Position numbers and translations under genes: made by a program
DNA from: CAVEFW01 sp963643505
Lineage (GTDB): Bacteria; Actinomycetota; Coriobacteriia; Coriobacteriales; Eggerthellaceae
DNA length: 64,000 nt
Assembly: GCA_963643505.1 (NCBI GenBank)
Contig: CAVIKF010000003.1
Span: 124,001-188,000, forward strand
Direction of reading: 5' to 3'
Notes under the pieces: generated by a model
What the model was told of the DNA's origin: nothing
What the model saw: the letters and a program-made list of their open reading frames with translations, nothing else
The model's database searches: none
In this document: positions 37,934 to 47,154 of the stretch, piece by piece
Position numbering within the stretch: the stretch's first letter is position 1
Layout: the number at the start of each line of letters is the position of its first letter

Positions 37934-38197
37934 TCCTTCCCGTTCAGACCAGCGATTCGCTCTTTCGCGCGGCCGACTTTAGCGCGTCCGAGATGCCTGA
38001 ACTTTAGCGGGGGTTCGACTTCGGTCGGATCCCCGTTTCTTCTGAAAAAACCAATGCCACACACAAAATCCCCTCTGGAGCCCCTTCCTCCGGGACCTCC
38101 TCTTCCGAGGCTTCCTTTCCTCCGAAGCCTCCTTCATGTGCGACATCGTGTTTTGACGTATGATTTGCCAAAAGACCCCAAGGGATTCGAGGATTAC

Positions 38198-39295
38198 ATG
38201 ACTTCCGACTCTTCCCACCCGAAAACCAACAATCCCCCCGAAAGGCCCGGTTGGTCCAGCGGACAAGCCCGCAACGAGGCCACTCCCCCCGAAGGAACTC
38301 CCGGAAAAGCCATCCCCACCCTCGCGCTCAACCTTTCCGATGTCGGACACGAGGCGAATCTCGCCGCGAACGACCCGGAGGAGTTTCGCCGGCGCGTCTC
38401 CTCCCTGTGCAACGACGCATGTGCTCGCTTCGGGCGTCAACAAATCGAGCGAATCTATATCGGCTCATACTTTTGTGACCGTTTCTTCCTCTCTCTCAAC
38501 CGTCCCTTCTACGAGTGCGTCATGGCCTTTTGCCGCGAATACCGCCTCGGCCTCACACTCGTCGTGCCCGTCTTTGGCCAATCCACCCTCAAGACGGGTC
38601 GAAAACGCCTCGAGGAGCTGCTCACCATCCAAGACGAATATGGGTTCCTCATCGACGAGGCCGTCGCCAACGACCCCGCCATGGCGATATTTCTCAAGGA
38701 GGTTTCCGGCCGTCGCGCAATGGACACCGGGATGGACGCTCCTTTGCGCCTCTCCCTGGGGCGCATGATGGCAAAATCACCGCGCGACCCGCGTTATTCC
38801 GTGATGGAAGAGTCCGCCCAACCCTTCGCCCTCGACGCCGCGAATGCCATATCGTTGGTGAATCGGTTCGGCTACGAGCTCGCCGAATGCGACCCGACAA
38901 CGCCTCTCGTGGATGCCGCTCCCCTCAAGGACGCCCTCCCCCTCGCGCTCCACTTGCCGCACTGCTTCATGACTACGGGACATATCTGCCACCCTGCCAG
39001 CACGAACAAGCCCTTAGAGCAAAAGTTCCGAGCAGATGCCCCCTGTCGCCAGGAATGTCTAAGCGGCGTGCAGATATACGAGCATCAAAGCCAAGACGGC
39101 GAGGAGGCCCTTTGGTTCACACGTCTCGGACGCACAATCTTTTTTGAAAACCCTGGTTGCGTGGTCGAAGGCCAAAAACCCACCCGCATCATTTGGACTC
39201 CTGCAGACTTCGTTTGTGGCACCCCCAATTATGCCGAGGAATACCAAACCTATTGGAATGCGTGGAATTGGAACGGAGGTACGACATGGGAGTAG
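38198..39295 (+). CDS. U32-family-like Fe-S protein (UbiV-like partner)
   Basis: 365 residues from the ATG at 38198 (MTSDSSHPKTNN, AGGA 6 bases upstream). The first 45 residues are Pro/Asn-rich. The rest resembles the U32 peptidase-like fold (RIYIGSYFCDRFFLSL; LGLTLVVPVFGQSTLKTG). The cysteines C...HIC...APC...RQEC near the C-terminus fit the four-Cys [4Fe-4S] site of UbiV-type proteins. It overlaps the following U32 gene by 10 bases, so the two are translated together, as in UbiU-UbiV heterodimers. It is more diverged than its partner; the reaction is unknown. Confidence 0.6.
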   Translation: MTSDSSHPKTNNPPERPGWSSGQARNEATPPEGTPGKAIPTLALNLSDVGHEANLAANDPEEFRRRVSSLCNDACARFGRQQIERIYIGSYFCDRFFLSLNRPFYECVMAFCREYRLGLTLVVPVFGQSTLKTGRKRLEELLTIQDEYGFLIDEAVANDPAMAIFLKEVSGRRAMDTGMDAPLRLSLGRMMAKSPRDPRYSVMEESAQPFALDAANAISLVNRFGYELAECDPTTPLVDAAPLKDALPLALHLPHCFMTTGHICHPASTNKPLEQKFRADAPCRQECLSGVQIYEHQSQDGEEALWFTRLGRTIFFENPGCVVEGQKPTRIIWTPADFVCGTPNYAEEYQTYWNAWNWNGGTTWE

Positions 39296-40287
39296 TTCTC
39301 GCCCCCGTCAATGGCCGCGGTAGCGCCCTGCGGCTCGCGCGTGCCGGTGCTCGCGAGCTCTACATGGGCTTTTACGATCCCGCATGGACCGCAAAGTTCG
39401 GAGAGAACGCTGCGCTCAATCGCATGTCCGGTTTCGGGCAGGAGGCAAACACCCTCACGTTTGCCGAACTTGTAGAAGAGGTCAGCGAGGCCCGTCGCGA
39501 CTTCAAAGCGAACGGCATCAACAATGTCTCCCTCTTCTGCGTCTTCAATGCCCAGCGCTACTCCGCCGAGCAGACCGCCTTCATCACCGCGACCTACCTC
39601 CCCGCCCTAGCCCAAGCCGAATTCACGGGCATCATCGTGTCGGGGCCTGAACTCATCGACGCGGCGCATGCCCTCGGAATGAGCGTCGCAGCAAGCACCA
39701 TGTGCGCCATCTACAACGAGGATCTTGCCCGCTACCACAACTCGTGCGGAATCGATCGCGCCATCCTACCTCGCGACGTGACCTTGGACGACATAGCCTC
39801 TATCACCGCATCGGTCCCGGAATTGCACTACGAGGTGTTCCTCATGCGCAACGGGTGCGTGTTTGCCGACAGCCATTGCATGGGTCTCCACAAAGCCGGT
39901 TGTCCATCGACCTGTCTTGCCTTGCGTTACGCCCCCAGCTACAAGCAATTGGCGACCTTTGCCGGGCCCGAACCGTTGGACCCCAGGTCCTGGGCGGACA
40001 ACGACGCCCTCTATCGCAACGAGTTCCACTACAGCACCTGCGGGCTTTGTGCCTTGTGGCGTTTTGAGCAGATGGGCATCGACGCCTACAAAATCGTCGG
40101 GCGTGGCGATGACGTGGACGAGTTGGTGTCAGATGTCGCTCTTGCCGTCGAAAACCTCACCATCGCCCAGGAATGTGCCACTGAGGCCGAATATCTCGAT
40201 CGCATGGCTCGCCCTGACACGATTCGCGAGCTTTGCGCTATGGGCGGCATGAGTTGCTACTATCCCGAGCCCCGCTTCGGCGCGTAG
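39286..40287 (+). CDS. U32-family protein (UbiU-like)
   Basis: 333 residues from the ATG at 39286, with GGAGG 7 bases upstream, overlapping the previous gene by 10 bases. It starts with the U32 barrel strands MGVVLAPVNGRGSALRLARAGARELYMGF. The cysteine cluster VFADSHCMGLHKAGCPSTC, together with TCGLCALW, gives the [4Fe-4S] ligands. U32 proteins of this sort (UbiU/V, TrhP, RlhA) take part in oxygen-independent hydroxylations of quinones or RNA rather than proteolysis. In a menaquinone-using or quinone-poor anaerobe the substrate is open. The last codons and stop are duplicated immediately downstream (40305-40345). Confidence 0.78.
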   Translation: MGVVLAPVNGRGSALRLARAGARELYMGFYDPAWTAKFGENAALNRMSGFGQEANTLTFAELVEEVSEARRDFKANGINNVSLFCVFNAQRYSAEQTAFITATYLPALAQAEFTGIIVSGPELIDAAHALGMSVAASTMCAIYNEDLARYHNSCGIDRAILPRDVTLDDIASITASVPELHYEVFLMRNGCVFADSHCMGLHKAGCPSTCLALRYAPSYKQLATFAGPEPLDPRSWADNDALYRNEFHYSTCGLCALWRFEQMGIDAYKIVGRGDDVDELVSDVALAVENLTIAQECATEAEYLDRMARPDTIRELCAMGGMSCYYPEPRFGA

Positions 40288-40345
40288 CGCTTGCCGGACA
40301 AAAGTCCCGAGCCCCGCTTCGGCGCGTAGCGCTTGCCGGACAAAA
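40263..40345. repeat. Perfect 42-bp tandem duplication of a gene 3' end with stop codon
   Basis: Copies 40263-40303 and 40305-40345 are identical over 41 bases; the first covers the last codons and the TAG of the U32 gene. Confidence 0.95.
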
Positions 40346-40422
40346 CGATCCAGGGGAGGCGCACCATCACACCATGGCCTCCGGACCTTGTTCGACTTGA
40401 TTTTAAAGCGGCCGCATGATTC

Positions 40423-40785
40423 CTATGCGTACCCCATGGCCTCGACCTGGTCCTCATCCATGCCGAAGAAGTGGCCCACTTCGTGGATGACGGTCACATA
40501 GACCTCGTGGGCAAGCTCCTCGCGGGAACTCGCGCGACGTTCGTGGGGACCCTTGAAAATGGTGATGCTGTCAGGAAAATCACCAGGATACCCATACCCA
40601 TCCGCGCGCTCATCGATGGACAGGCCGTCATACAGGCCGAGAGTATCCTCAGGCTCGCCCTCGGGAGGCTCGTCCTCGACGAAAAACGCGATGTTCACAA
40701 GCTCATCGGCGAATCGCTCCGGAATCGCATCAAGGGCGTCCATCACAAAACCCTCGAACTCCTCTTCACTCACAAACACACCCAT
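40423..40785 (-). CDS. Small zinc metallopeptidase (zincin-like, DUF1025/PF06262 type)
   Basis: 120 residues from the ATG at 40785 (MGVFVSEEEFEGF). The motif HEVGHFFGMDED is HExxHxxGxxE/D, as in the PF06262 minigluzincin-like family, and is preceded by the family stretch ITIFKGP. Members are single-domain cytoplasmic metallopeptidases of unknown substrate. It lies 25 bases after the MoeA-like gene on the same strand. The longer frame upstream is antisense to the MoeA-like 3' end and not coding. Confidence 0.85.
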   Translation of the reverse strand: MGVFVSEEEFEGFVMDALDAIPERFADELVNIAFFVEDEPPEGEPEDTLGLYDGLSIDERADGYGYPGDFPDSITIFKGPHERRASSREELAHEVYVTVIHEVGHFFGMDEDQVEAMGYA

Positions 40786-40810
40786 GGGAAACCCCCAAAC
40801 TTTCCTCGCC

Positions 40811-42037
40811 CTAGCGCTCCATACGCGGAGGCAACGTGTACGGCCAGCGCAGCTCGACCTCGACCTCGTCACCCTCGACCCAACCGTAGCCGTCCTTGTC
40901 TACCGTGACAAGACCATTGCCCTCGGTGCAACCCCGAATGACAGGGCGGTCGTAGGTGTGCAGCGTCCAAGCCACGAAACGGTCCCATTCATCGCGGCGA
41001 ACGACGACGCGCTTGACGACGTTCATGCGGCGCGGGCTCATCGGTGCGCTGTCGAGCATTGTAGCGCGCACCGTTGGCGGATAGTCGAGATTGGCGCCGA
41101 GATACAGATCGACAAAGGGCTTCAGGAAGAAGTCGGCGGTGAACTCCGCCCCGATAGGGGGACCGGATATGCCGATGACGGGCTTACCGTCAAGCAAGGA
41201 GAAGCTGCAATGGCGACCGGGGCCTTGGTTCACCTCGTGGAAGAGGATTTCACCCTCACGTTCCAAAATCTCGCAGGTCCAGTCATCGCTGCCCTTGGAA
41301 CTACCAGCGTTGATGGCAATGATGTCGGCCTTCTCGGCAGCATCGCGCAAGGCGGCAAGAATCTTGTCGGGATCATCGGGGACGATGCCGTAGTGCAACG
41401 CGCTCCCGCCCCATGTCTCTATCTTTGCACCTATCATCGCCGAGTTGCTCTCCACGTTCTTTCCACGAGGAAGCTCAATGGACGCGGGGACGAGCTCGTT
41501 GCCCGTGGGGATAAAGGCGACGCGAGGCTTGCGCACCACCGCAACCTCAGTGTAGCCACCCATGGCGAGGGCGGCCAACAAGGTCGGGGCAAGGACCTCC
41601 CCCGCCTTAACGAGAATGTCGCCCGGTTGCAAGGACGCACCTTCCTCCGTGGTCATTTGGAAACGCTCGGTGGGCACCGCATTGAGGGCCAAAAGCTTGT
41701 CGTCGGCTACCTCAACCTGTTCGATAGCGATCGCGGTGTCAAACCCTTCGGGGATAGCGACGCCGGTGTTGCAGTATTGCCATTGATTGCCCCGCTCCCA
41801 TTCCGTAATGTCAGGCATGCCGTCGGCAAAGTCGTCAAAGTGTACCGCGATGGCATCCAAGTTTGACGTGCGAGAAGAGGGAAGCGTGTTGCGAGAGGTC
41901 ACCGTCTTGGCACAAATACGGCCGTCCGCCTTCGACAGCGACACGTTCTCGGCCTCGCGCGTGAAATCCCATCGTTGCATGAGGGCGCCGACGACCTCGT
42001 GGCGCGTCCCACAGATGTGGTTGGAGTGGTCTCGCAT
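40811..42037 (-). CDS. moeA: MoeA-like molybdopterin molybdotransferase
   Basis: 408 residues. The MoeA domains are present: an N-terminal segment (REAENVSLSKADGRICAKTV), IPTGNELVPASIELPRGKNVESNSAMI (the MoeA/MogA core), NAGSSKGSDDW in place of the usual GGxSxGxxD, and a C-terminal beta domain (RRDEWDRFVAWTLH). MoeA inserts molybdate or tungstate into adenylated molybdopterin. AAGGAAG precedes the ATG by 6 bases. No other moa genes are nearby; the protein may feed a molybdoenzyme encoded elsewhere. Several diverged residues leave open a MoeA-like paralogue. Confidence 0.8.
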   Translation of the reverse strand: MRDHSNHICGTRHEVVGALMQRWDFTREAENVSLSKADGRICAKTVTSRNTLPSSRTSNLDAIAVHFDDFADGMPDITEWERGNQWQYCNTGVAIPEGFDTAIAIEQVEVADDKLLALNAVPTERFQMTTEEGASLQPGDILVKAGEVLAPTLLAALAMGGYTEVAVVRKPRVAFIPTGNELVPASIELPRGKNVESNSAMIGAKIETWGGSALHYGIVPDDPDKILAALRDAAEKADIIAINAGSSKGSDDWTCEILEREGEILFHEVNQGPGRHCSFSLLDGKPVIGISGPPIGAEFTADFFLKPFVDLYLGANLDYPPTVRATMLDSAPMSPRRMNVVKRVVVRRDEWDRFVAWTLHTYDRPVIRGCTEGNGLVTVDKDGYGWVEGDEVEVELRWPYTLPPRMER

Positions 42038-42306
42038 AAAACACTTCCTTTCGATCGGGTTGCTTATCCTCGGGGGTGTATATCCTTAGTGTAGGCTATT
42101 TGATGTGGCATATAGTTGTCGTTTTCGCCAAAAGGGCCGAGATCCCGCACGCGCCAGGTCCGCACGCACCCGACACTTCCCGGCTCGCTTCTCTTTCGCG
42201 TTTCCCAACCGACCACAGCCTCCCCGCGGGTTCGTTTCGCGACGATGCGCGCGTCTTGTGTACAATGGGACCTAGCTATGCAAGTCCACCGCGAAAGGAC
42301 CATCCC

Positions 42307-42987
42307 ATGGAGGATTACAAGCGCGAATTCATCGAGTTCATGGTTGAGAGCAACGTATTGAAGTTCGGCAGCTTCACCTTGAAGAGCGGCCGTCTAAGCC
42401 CGTTCTTCATGAACGCCGGCGCTTACGTCACCGGCGACCAGCTCCATCGTCTCGGCCTGTACTACGCCCGCGCCATCCACGACAATTTTGGCGACGATTT
42501 CGACGTCGTGTTCGGACCTGCCTACAAGGGCATTCCTTTGAGTGTCGTCACCGCCATGGCCTATAACGAACTGTACGGTCGTGAGATTAAGTACTGCTCC
42601 AACCGCAAGGAGGCCAAGGACCACGGCGAGGGCGGAAATCTGCTTGGGTACGTCCTGCAGAACGGTGACCGCGTCGTCATGGTCGAAGACGTTACCACGA
42701 GCGGTAAGTCCATCGATGAGACCTATCCGATCATCACAAGCGCTGCCGACATCGTCATCAAGGGCCTCATCGTGAGCCTCAATCGCATGGAGGTCGGACC
42801 CGGCGGCGTCAAGTGCGCGGCAGACGAGGTCAGCGAGAAATACGGCTTCCCGACCGCGTGTATCGTCAACATGCGCGAGGTGACCGAGTACCTCCACAAC
42901 CGCGAGGTGCAAGGACACGTCATCATTGACGACGAGATGAAGGCCTCCATCGACGCCTACTACGAGCAGTATGGGGCCAAGGAATAG
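42307..42987 (+). CDS. pyrE: Orotate phosphoribosyltransferase
   Basis: 226 residues from the ATG at 42307, with AAAGGA 7 bases upstream. Orotate-binding FGSFTLKSGRLSPFFMNAG and the PRPP motif VVMVEDVTTSGKSIDETYP identify PyrE, which makes orotidine 5'-phosphate in pyrimidine synthesis. FGPAYKGIPLSVVTAMA is the conserved middle. No other pyr gene is adjacent, so it is a single-gene unit. The 3' end and stop context are partly copied downstream (42971-43085). Confidence 0.95.
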   Translation: MEDYKREFIEFMVESNVLKFGSFTLKSGRLSPFFMNAGAYVTGDQLHRLGLYYARAIHDNFGDDFDVVFGPAYKGIPLSVVTAMAYNELYGREIKYCSNRKEAKDHGEGGNLLGYVLQNGDRVVMVEDVTTSGKSIDETYPIITSAADIVIKGLIVSLNRMEVGPGGVKCAADEVSEKYGFPTACIVNMREVTEYLHNREVQGHVIIDDEMKASIDAYYEQYGAKE

Positions 42988-43085
42988 GGAGTTAGAAAGT
43001 TAATCCTTGTAACTAGGGGGACATAAGCCACAAGCAGCCTATCCCTCGGGGCCAAGGAATAGGGAGCTGTCCCTTGTAATTAGAG
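42971..43085. repeat. Diverged duplication of the pyrE 3' end
   Basis: GGGCCAAGGAATAGGGAG occurs at about 42972 (containing the pyrE stop) and again at about 43050; both are followed after some bases by CCTTGTAACTAG or CCTTGTAATTAG. The second copy supplies the -35 box of the tRNA-Thr promoter. Confidence 0.75.
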
Positions 43086-43102
43086 AGTTCTTCAATTAAA
43101 AT
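43074..43102 (+). promoter_or_regulatory. Promoter of tRNA-Thr
   Basis: TTGTAA, 17 bases, TAAAAT; the -10 box lies about 27 bases before the tRNA. The -35 is inside the duplicated segment. Confidence 0.6.
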
Positions 43103-43129
43103 GGTTCAGCTTTCCTTGTGAAGACATTC

Positions 43130-43201
43130 GCCGGCCTGGCTCAACGGTAGAGCAACTGATTTGTAATCAGTAGGTTGCGGGTTCGATTCCTGTGGCCGGC
43201 A
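43130..43201 (+). tRNA. tRNA-Thr(TGT)
   Basis: Acceptor GCCGGCC pairs with GGCCGGC; anticodon arm CTGAT-TTGTAAT-CAG gives TGT; T loop TTCGATT. CCA encoded at 43202-43204. Confidence 0.95.
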
Positions 43202-43214
43202 CCAGACACAACCT

Positions 43215-43250
43215 CCCGTCACCTGCGTAGATGCGGTGGCGGGATTTTTT
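43215..43250 (+). terminator. Terminator after tRNA-Thr
   Basis: CCCGTCACC and GGTGGCGGG form the stem (one G-T), followed by ATTTTTT. Confidence 0.85.
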
Positions 43251-43426
43251 GTCGTGGGGAGAGGGCTATGGAGATGCAGGGACACTGGTCAACCCCCACC
43301 GGGGCTATCCCCATCGAAGCCAATTCTTTCAATCGTGCCTCCTCACATCCGCATTCCATGCGCGTCGATAGACTCTCGTTTATCCCGTATACTTTCACCA
43401 TGCGATAACGACACGAAAGGAATCTC

Positions 43427-45106
43427 ATGGCTGAGTTCATCTACACCATCGACCATGCCCGCAAGGCCCACGGCGACAAGGTCATCTTGGACAACGTCAC
43501 CCTCATGTTTTACCCCGGCGCAAAGATCGGCGTCGTCGGCCCCAACGGCATGGGCAAGTCCACGCTCCTGAAGATCATGGCGGGGCTCGAGGAGGTCTCC
43601 GCCGGTGACGCCTGGCTGTCTCCCGGCTACACCGTGGGATTGCTCCAACAAGAACCGCCCTTGGAAGAGGACAAGACCGTCATCGAGAACATCCGCCTCG
43701 CCTTTGGCGACATCCTTGCCAAGATCGATCGATTCAACGCCATCGGGGCAGAGATGGCCGACCCGGATGCCGACTTTGACGCCCTCATGGACGAAATGGG
43801 CAAGCTCCAAGACGCCATCGACACCGCAAACGGTTGGGATTTGGACTCCCAATTGGCCCAGGCCATGGATGCTCTCCAATGTCCCGACCCAGACATGCCG
43901 GTCAGCGTGCTATCGGGCGGCGAGCGACGTCGCGTAGCCCTTTGTCGCCTCTTGCTCGAGGCACCCGACCTTCTGCTCCTCGACGAGCCCACCAACCACT
44001 TGGATGCCGAGTCCATCCTTTGGTTGGAGCATTTTCTCCATAAGTACGAAGGCGCCGTCCTTGCCGTGACCCACGATCGCTACTTCCTCGACAACGTCGC
44101 GGAATGGATTTGTGAGGTCGACCGCGGCACGTTGTACCCCTACAAGGGCAATTACTCCACCTACTTGGAGACCAAGGCAGCACGTCTGGCCCATCAAGGC
44201 GCACAACAGGAGCGCCTTGCCAAAAAGATCGAGTCCGAGCTGGAATGGGTCCGCAGCTCACCGAAGGCGCGCCAAGCCAAGAACAAGGCACGTCTCGAGC
44301 GCTTTGCCCAGATGGAAGCCGAAGCCCATGCCGCCAAGAAGCTTGACTTCACCGACATCCAAATCCCCGTGGGACCCCGTTTGGGCACGAAGGTCATCGA
44401 GGCGAAGAACATCCACAAGGCTTTCGGCGACCGCGTCCTCATCGACGATTTGTCCTTCAGCCTCCCCCAGGGTGGTATTGTCGGCATCATCGGCCCCAAC
44501 GGCGTCGGCAAAACAACCCTGTTCAAGACCATCGTGGGTCTCGAGGAGCTCGACAGCGGCAGCTTGGAGATCGGAGAGACCGTCAAGCTGTCCTATGTCG
44601 ACCAGAATCGTGCCGGCATCGATCCGGACAAGAAACTTTGGGAGGTAGTCTCCGACGGCTTGGACTTCATGCAGGTCGGCGAGACCGAGGTTCCGAGCCG
44701 TGCCTACGTGGCAAGCTTCGGTTTCAAGGGGTCTGACCAGCAAAAGCCTGCTGGTGTCCTGTCCGGCGGCGAACGCAACCGCCTCAATCTCGCCTTGACC
44801 CTAAAGGCCGGCGGCAACGTCATCCTCCTCGACGAACCCACCAACGACCTTGACACCGAGACCCTCGCAAGCTTGGAGGAGGCCTTGCTGCGCTTCCCCG
44901 GATGTGCCGTCGTCATCAGCCATGACCGTTGGTTCCTTGACCGCATCGCCACCCATATCCTCGCTTGGGAGGGCACAGACGAGAACCCGGGCAATTGGAC
45001 ATGGTTCGAGGGCAATTTCGAGGCCTACCAAGCCGATCGCGAGCGTCGTCTCGGTCCCGATCTGAGCAAGCCCCATCGAATCCATCGAAAGCTGACGAGG
45101 GACTAG
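43427..45106 (+). CDS. ettA: ABC-F ATPase EttA (energy-dependent translational throttle)
   Basis: 559 residues, the standard EttA length. Two ATP-binding domains have Walker A GPNGMGKSTLL and GPNGVGKTTLF, signatures LSGGERRRVALCR and LSGGERNRLNLALTL, and Walker B LLLLDEPTNHLD and ILLDEPTNDLD. The P-site tRNA interaction linker is present between them (RSSPKARQAKNKARL, residues about 260-300). EttA binds the ribosomal E site and gates elongation by energy state. GAAAGGA is 8 bases upstream of the ATG. Single gene with its own terminator. Confidence 0.95.
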   Translation: MAEFIYTIDHARKAHGDKVILDNVTLMFYPGAKIGVVGPNGMGKSTLLKIMAGLEEVSAGDAWLSPGYTVGLLQQEPPLEEDKTVIENIRLAFGDILAKIDRFNAIGAEMADPDADFDALMDEMGKLQDAIDTANGWDLDSQLAQAMDALQCPDPDMPVSVLSGGERRRVALCRLLLEAPDLLLLDEPTNHLDAESILWLEHFLHKYEGAVLAVTHDRYFLDNVAEWICEVDRGTLYPYKGNYSTYLETKAARLAHQGAQQERLAKKIESELEWVRSSPKARQAKNKARLERFAQMEAEAHAAKKLDFTDIQIPVGPRLGTKVIEAKNIHKAFGDRVLIDDLSFSLPQGGIVGIIGPNGVGKTTLFKTIVGLEELDSGSLEIGETVKLSYVDQNRAGIDPDKKLWEVVSDGLDFMQVGETEVPSRAYVASFGFKGSDQQKPAGVLSGGERNRLNLALTLKAGGNVILLDEPTNDLDTETLASLEEALLRFPGCAVVISHDRWFLDRIATHILAWEGTDENPGNWTWFEGNFEAYQADRERRLGPDLSKPHRIHRKLTRD

Positions 45107-45165
45107 AGCGTTATCGAGGCGAAGACGCCCGCCGCCCCCTGTCCTCATCCCCCTTAACAACCCAC

Positions 45166-45196
45166 AAAAAAAGAGGCCCAATCGGGTCTCTTTTTG
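45166..45196. terminator. Bidirectional terminator after ettA and acyl-CoA ligase
   Basis: AAAAAGAGGCCC, loop AATC, GGGTCTCTTTTT; A-tract and T-tract on both sides suit both converging genes. Confidence 0.85.
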
Positions 45197-45225
45197 TTGC
45201 TCGGAAACGCACTTGCCTAGCTTGC

Positions 45226-46863
45226 TTAGGCCCTGTTTTCCTGATCGACCAAATTTACGGCGCCATAACGCTCACGTAGAACCGGCTTCTCAATCTTGCC
45301 GGTGGGGTTACGCGGAACATCGGCGAAGATGATCTTGCGGGGACGCTTGTAGCGCGGGAGTTTCAGGCAGAAATCACTGATATCCTCCTCGGTCGTCGTC
45401 CCATATTCGGGCTTCAGCTCGATGATAGCGGCCGCGATCTCGCCAAGGCGCTCGTCGGGCAAACCGATGACGGCCACGTCCTTGATGGCGGGGTGGGAGC
45501 TCAGGAAATCCTCAATCTGGACGGGGTAGATGTTCTCGCCACCGGAGATGACCACGTCTTTCTTGCGGTCGACAAGCCAGATGAAACCATCCTCGTCCTG
45601 CATAGCCATATCACCCGTGAGCAACCATCCATCATGGAGGCTCTCATCCGTCGCCTCGGGATTGTTGTAGTAGCACGTCATGACGCCGGGACCCTTAACA
45701 CAAAGCTCACCAACCTTGCCGCGTTCGACGGGGTTCTCGTCCGCGTCGACGATCTTGACCTCCCATCCATAGCCGGGGACGCCGATTGCGCCGACATGCT
45801 CGATGTTGTCGACACCAAGATGAACGCAACCAGGACCAATCGACTCGGACAGGCCGTAGTTTGTATCGTATTTATGGTGCGGGAAAACAGTTTTCCACTT
45901 CGCGATGAGACTCTTGGGGACTGGCTGGGCACCGATATGCATCAGTCGCCATTGACTGAGATGGTAATCCTCGATGTTGAGGCGCCCCTCCTCTATGGCG
46001 AGCAGGATATCTTGGGCCCACGGCACGAGCAGCCAACAGATCGTACAGCGCTCGTCGCTGATCGCGCGGAAGATGGACTTCGGCGTCACACCGCGCAAAA
46101 GCACGGCTTTGCCACCGGTAATGAGGCTGCCAAACCAATGCATCTTGGCGCCGGTGTGATACAGGGGCGGAATGCACAGGAACACGTCGGAGTGCGTTTG
46201 GCCGTGGTGGGCCTGTTCGACGCGGGCGGAATGCACAAGACTCATGTGGTTGTGCAAAATAGCCTTCGGGAAGCCCGTCGTGCCGCTCGAGAAGTAGATG
46301 ACGGCATCATCGTCATCGCTGATCGGCAACATCGGATCGGCACTCGAGCAGTTGGCGGTCAAGGCATCGTAGCTCTCCGCGAAACTCGGGCACGCATTGC
46401 CGACGTAGAACAGGAGGCGATTGCGCTGCACCTGCGGATAGACGTCCTCGATACGACCGATGAATTCGGGTCCGAACAAAAGCACGTTCACGTCGGCGAG
46501 GTCGAGGCAGTACACAATCTCGTCACTCGAATAGCGGAAATTCAGGGGCACTGCCGTAGCTCCCGTCTTGAGGATGCCGAAGTAAATCGGCAACCACTCG
46601 AGACAGTTCATGAGCAGGATCGCAACCTTGTCGCCGGGTTTGATGCCGCGATCGATGAGGAGATTCGCGATGCGGTTTGCCTTCTCGTCGAACACGCGCC
46701 ACGTGATCTCGCGGCGATACGCCTTGGTCTTGGTCGTTTGGACGAGGTCATAGTCGCGCCATGTCAGGCGCAGCGGCTCTTGGACCTCGGGATTGATCTC
46801 AACGAGCGCCACCTCGTCGCCGTATGCCTTGGCGTTGTGGCGTAGATAATCAATGATGGGCAT
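45226..46863 (-). CDS. AMP-forming acyl-CoA synthetase/ligase
   Basis: 545 residues from the ATG at 46863 (MPIIDYLRHNAKAYG). Adenylate-forming motifs: P-loop VIYFSSGTTGFPKA, the A5 motif YGLSESIG, DGWLLTGDMAMQDEDG, VDRKKDVVISGGENIYP, and the catalytic Lys in PRNPTGKIEKP. The enzyme activates a carboxylate to its CoA thioester through an adenylate. Which acid (fatty, bile, aromatic) cannot be told; no beta-oxidation or bai-type genes are linked. The N-terminal insert with DLVQTTKTKAYRRE is unusual. Confidence 0.88.
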   Translation of the reverse strand: MPIIDYLRHNAKAYGDEVALVEINPEVQEPLRLTWRDYDLVQTTKTKAYRREITWRVFDEKANRIANLLIDRGIKPGDKVAILLMNCLEWLPIYFGILKTGATAVPLNFRYSSDEIVYCLDLADVNVLLFGPEFIGRIEDVYPQVQRNRLLFYVGNACPSFAESYDALTANCSSADPMLPISDDDDAVIYFSSGTTGFPKAILHNHMSLVHSARVEQAHHGQTHSDVFLCIPPLYHTGAKMHWFGSLITGGKAVLLRGVTPKSIFRAISDERCTICWLLVPWAQDILLAIEEGRLNIEDYHLSQWRLMHIGAQPVPKSLIAKWKTVFPHHKYDTNYGLSESIGPGCVHLGVDNIEHVGAIGVPGYGWEVKIVDADENPVERGKVGELCVKGPGVMTCYYNNPEATDESLHDGWLLTGDMAMQDEDGFIWLVDRKKDVVISGGENIYPVQIEDFLSSHPAIKDVAVIGLPDERLGEIAAAIIELKPEYGTTTEEDISDFCLKLPRYKRPRKIIFADVPRNPTGKIEKPVLRERYGAVNLVDQENRA

Positions 46864-46990
46864 GCGTTTGCTGCCTTTCCACTTTCTCAGCTTACACAAG
46901 TTCGTTTATGATAGCGCACTCCAGGAAGTTGTGCGCATCGTTGATTTCGATTTGACAATTTGTAATAACGCGAAATAAAGAGCCGCCCTT

Positions 46991-47048
46991 CGGCAGCACC
47001 CCCTTTGCGCGGCACCCCCTTTGCGCGGCACCCCCTTTGCGCGGCACC
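46991..47048. repeat. 16-bp tandem repeat between AKR and acyl-CoA ligase genes
   Basis: Unit GGCACCCCCTTTGCGC about 3.5 times. The neighbouring 46864-47154 contains other GC-rich copies of CCCTTTGCGC/CCCTTCGAGC and no gene. Confidence 0.85.
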
Positions 47049-47154
47049 GCCCTTCGAGCAGCGACCCTTTGCACAGCGTGACCCTTCGAACAACACTCCC
47101 TTTGCGCAAAAAGCTCCCGCCGCAAGACGGGAGCCGAAGCAAGCGCGCTATCCG

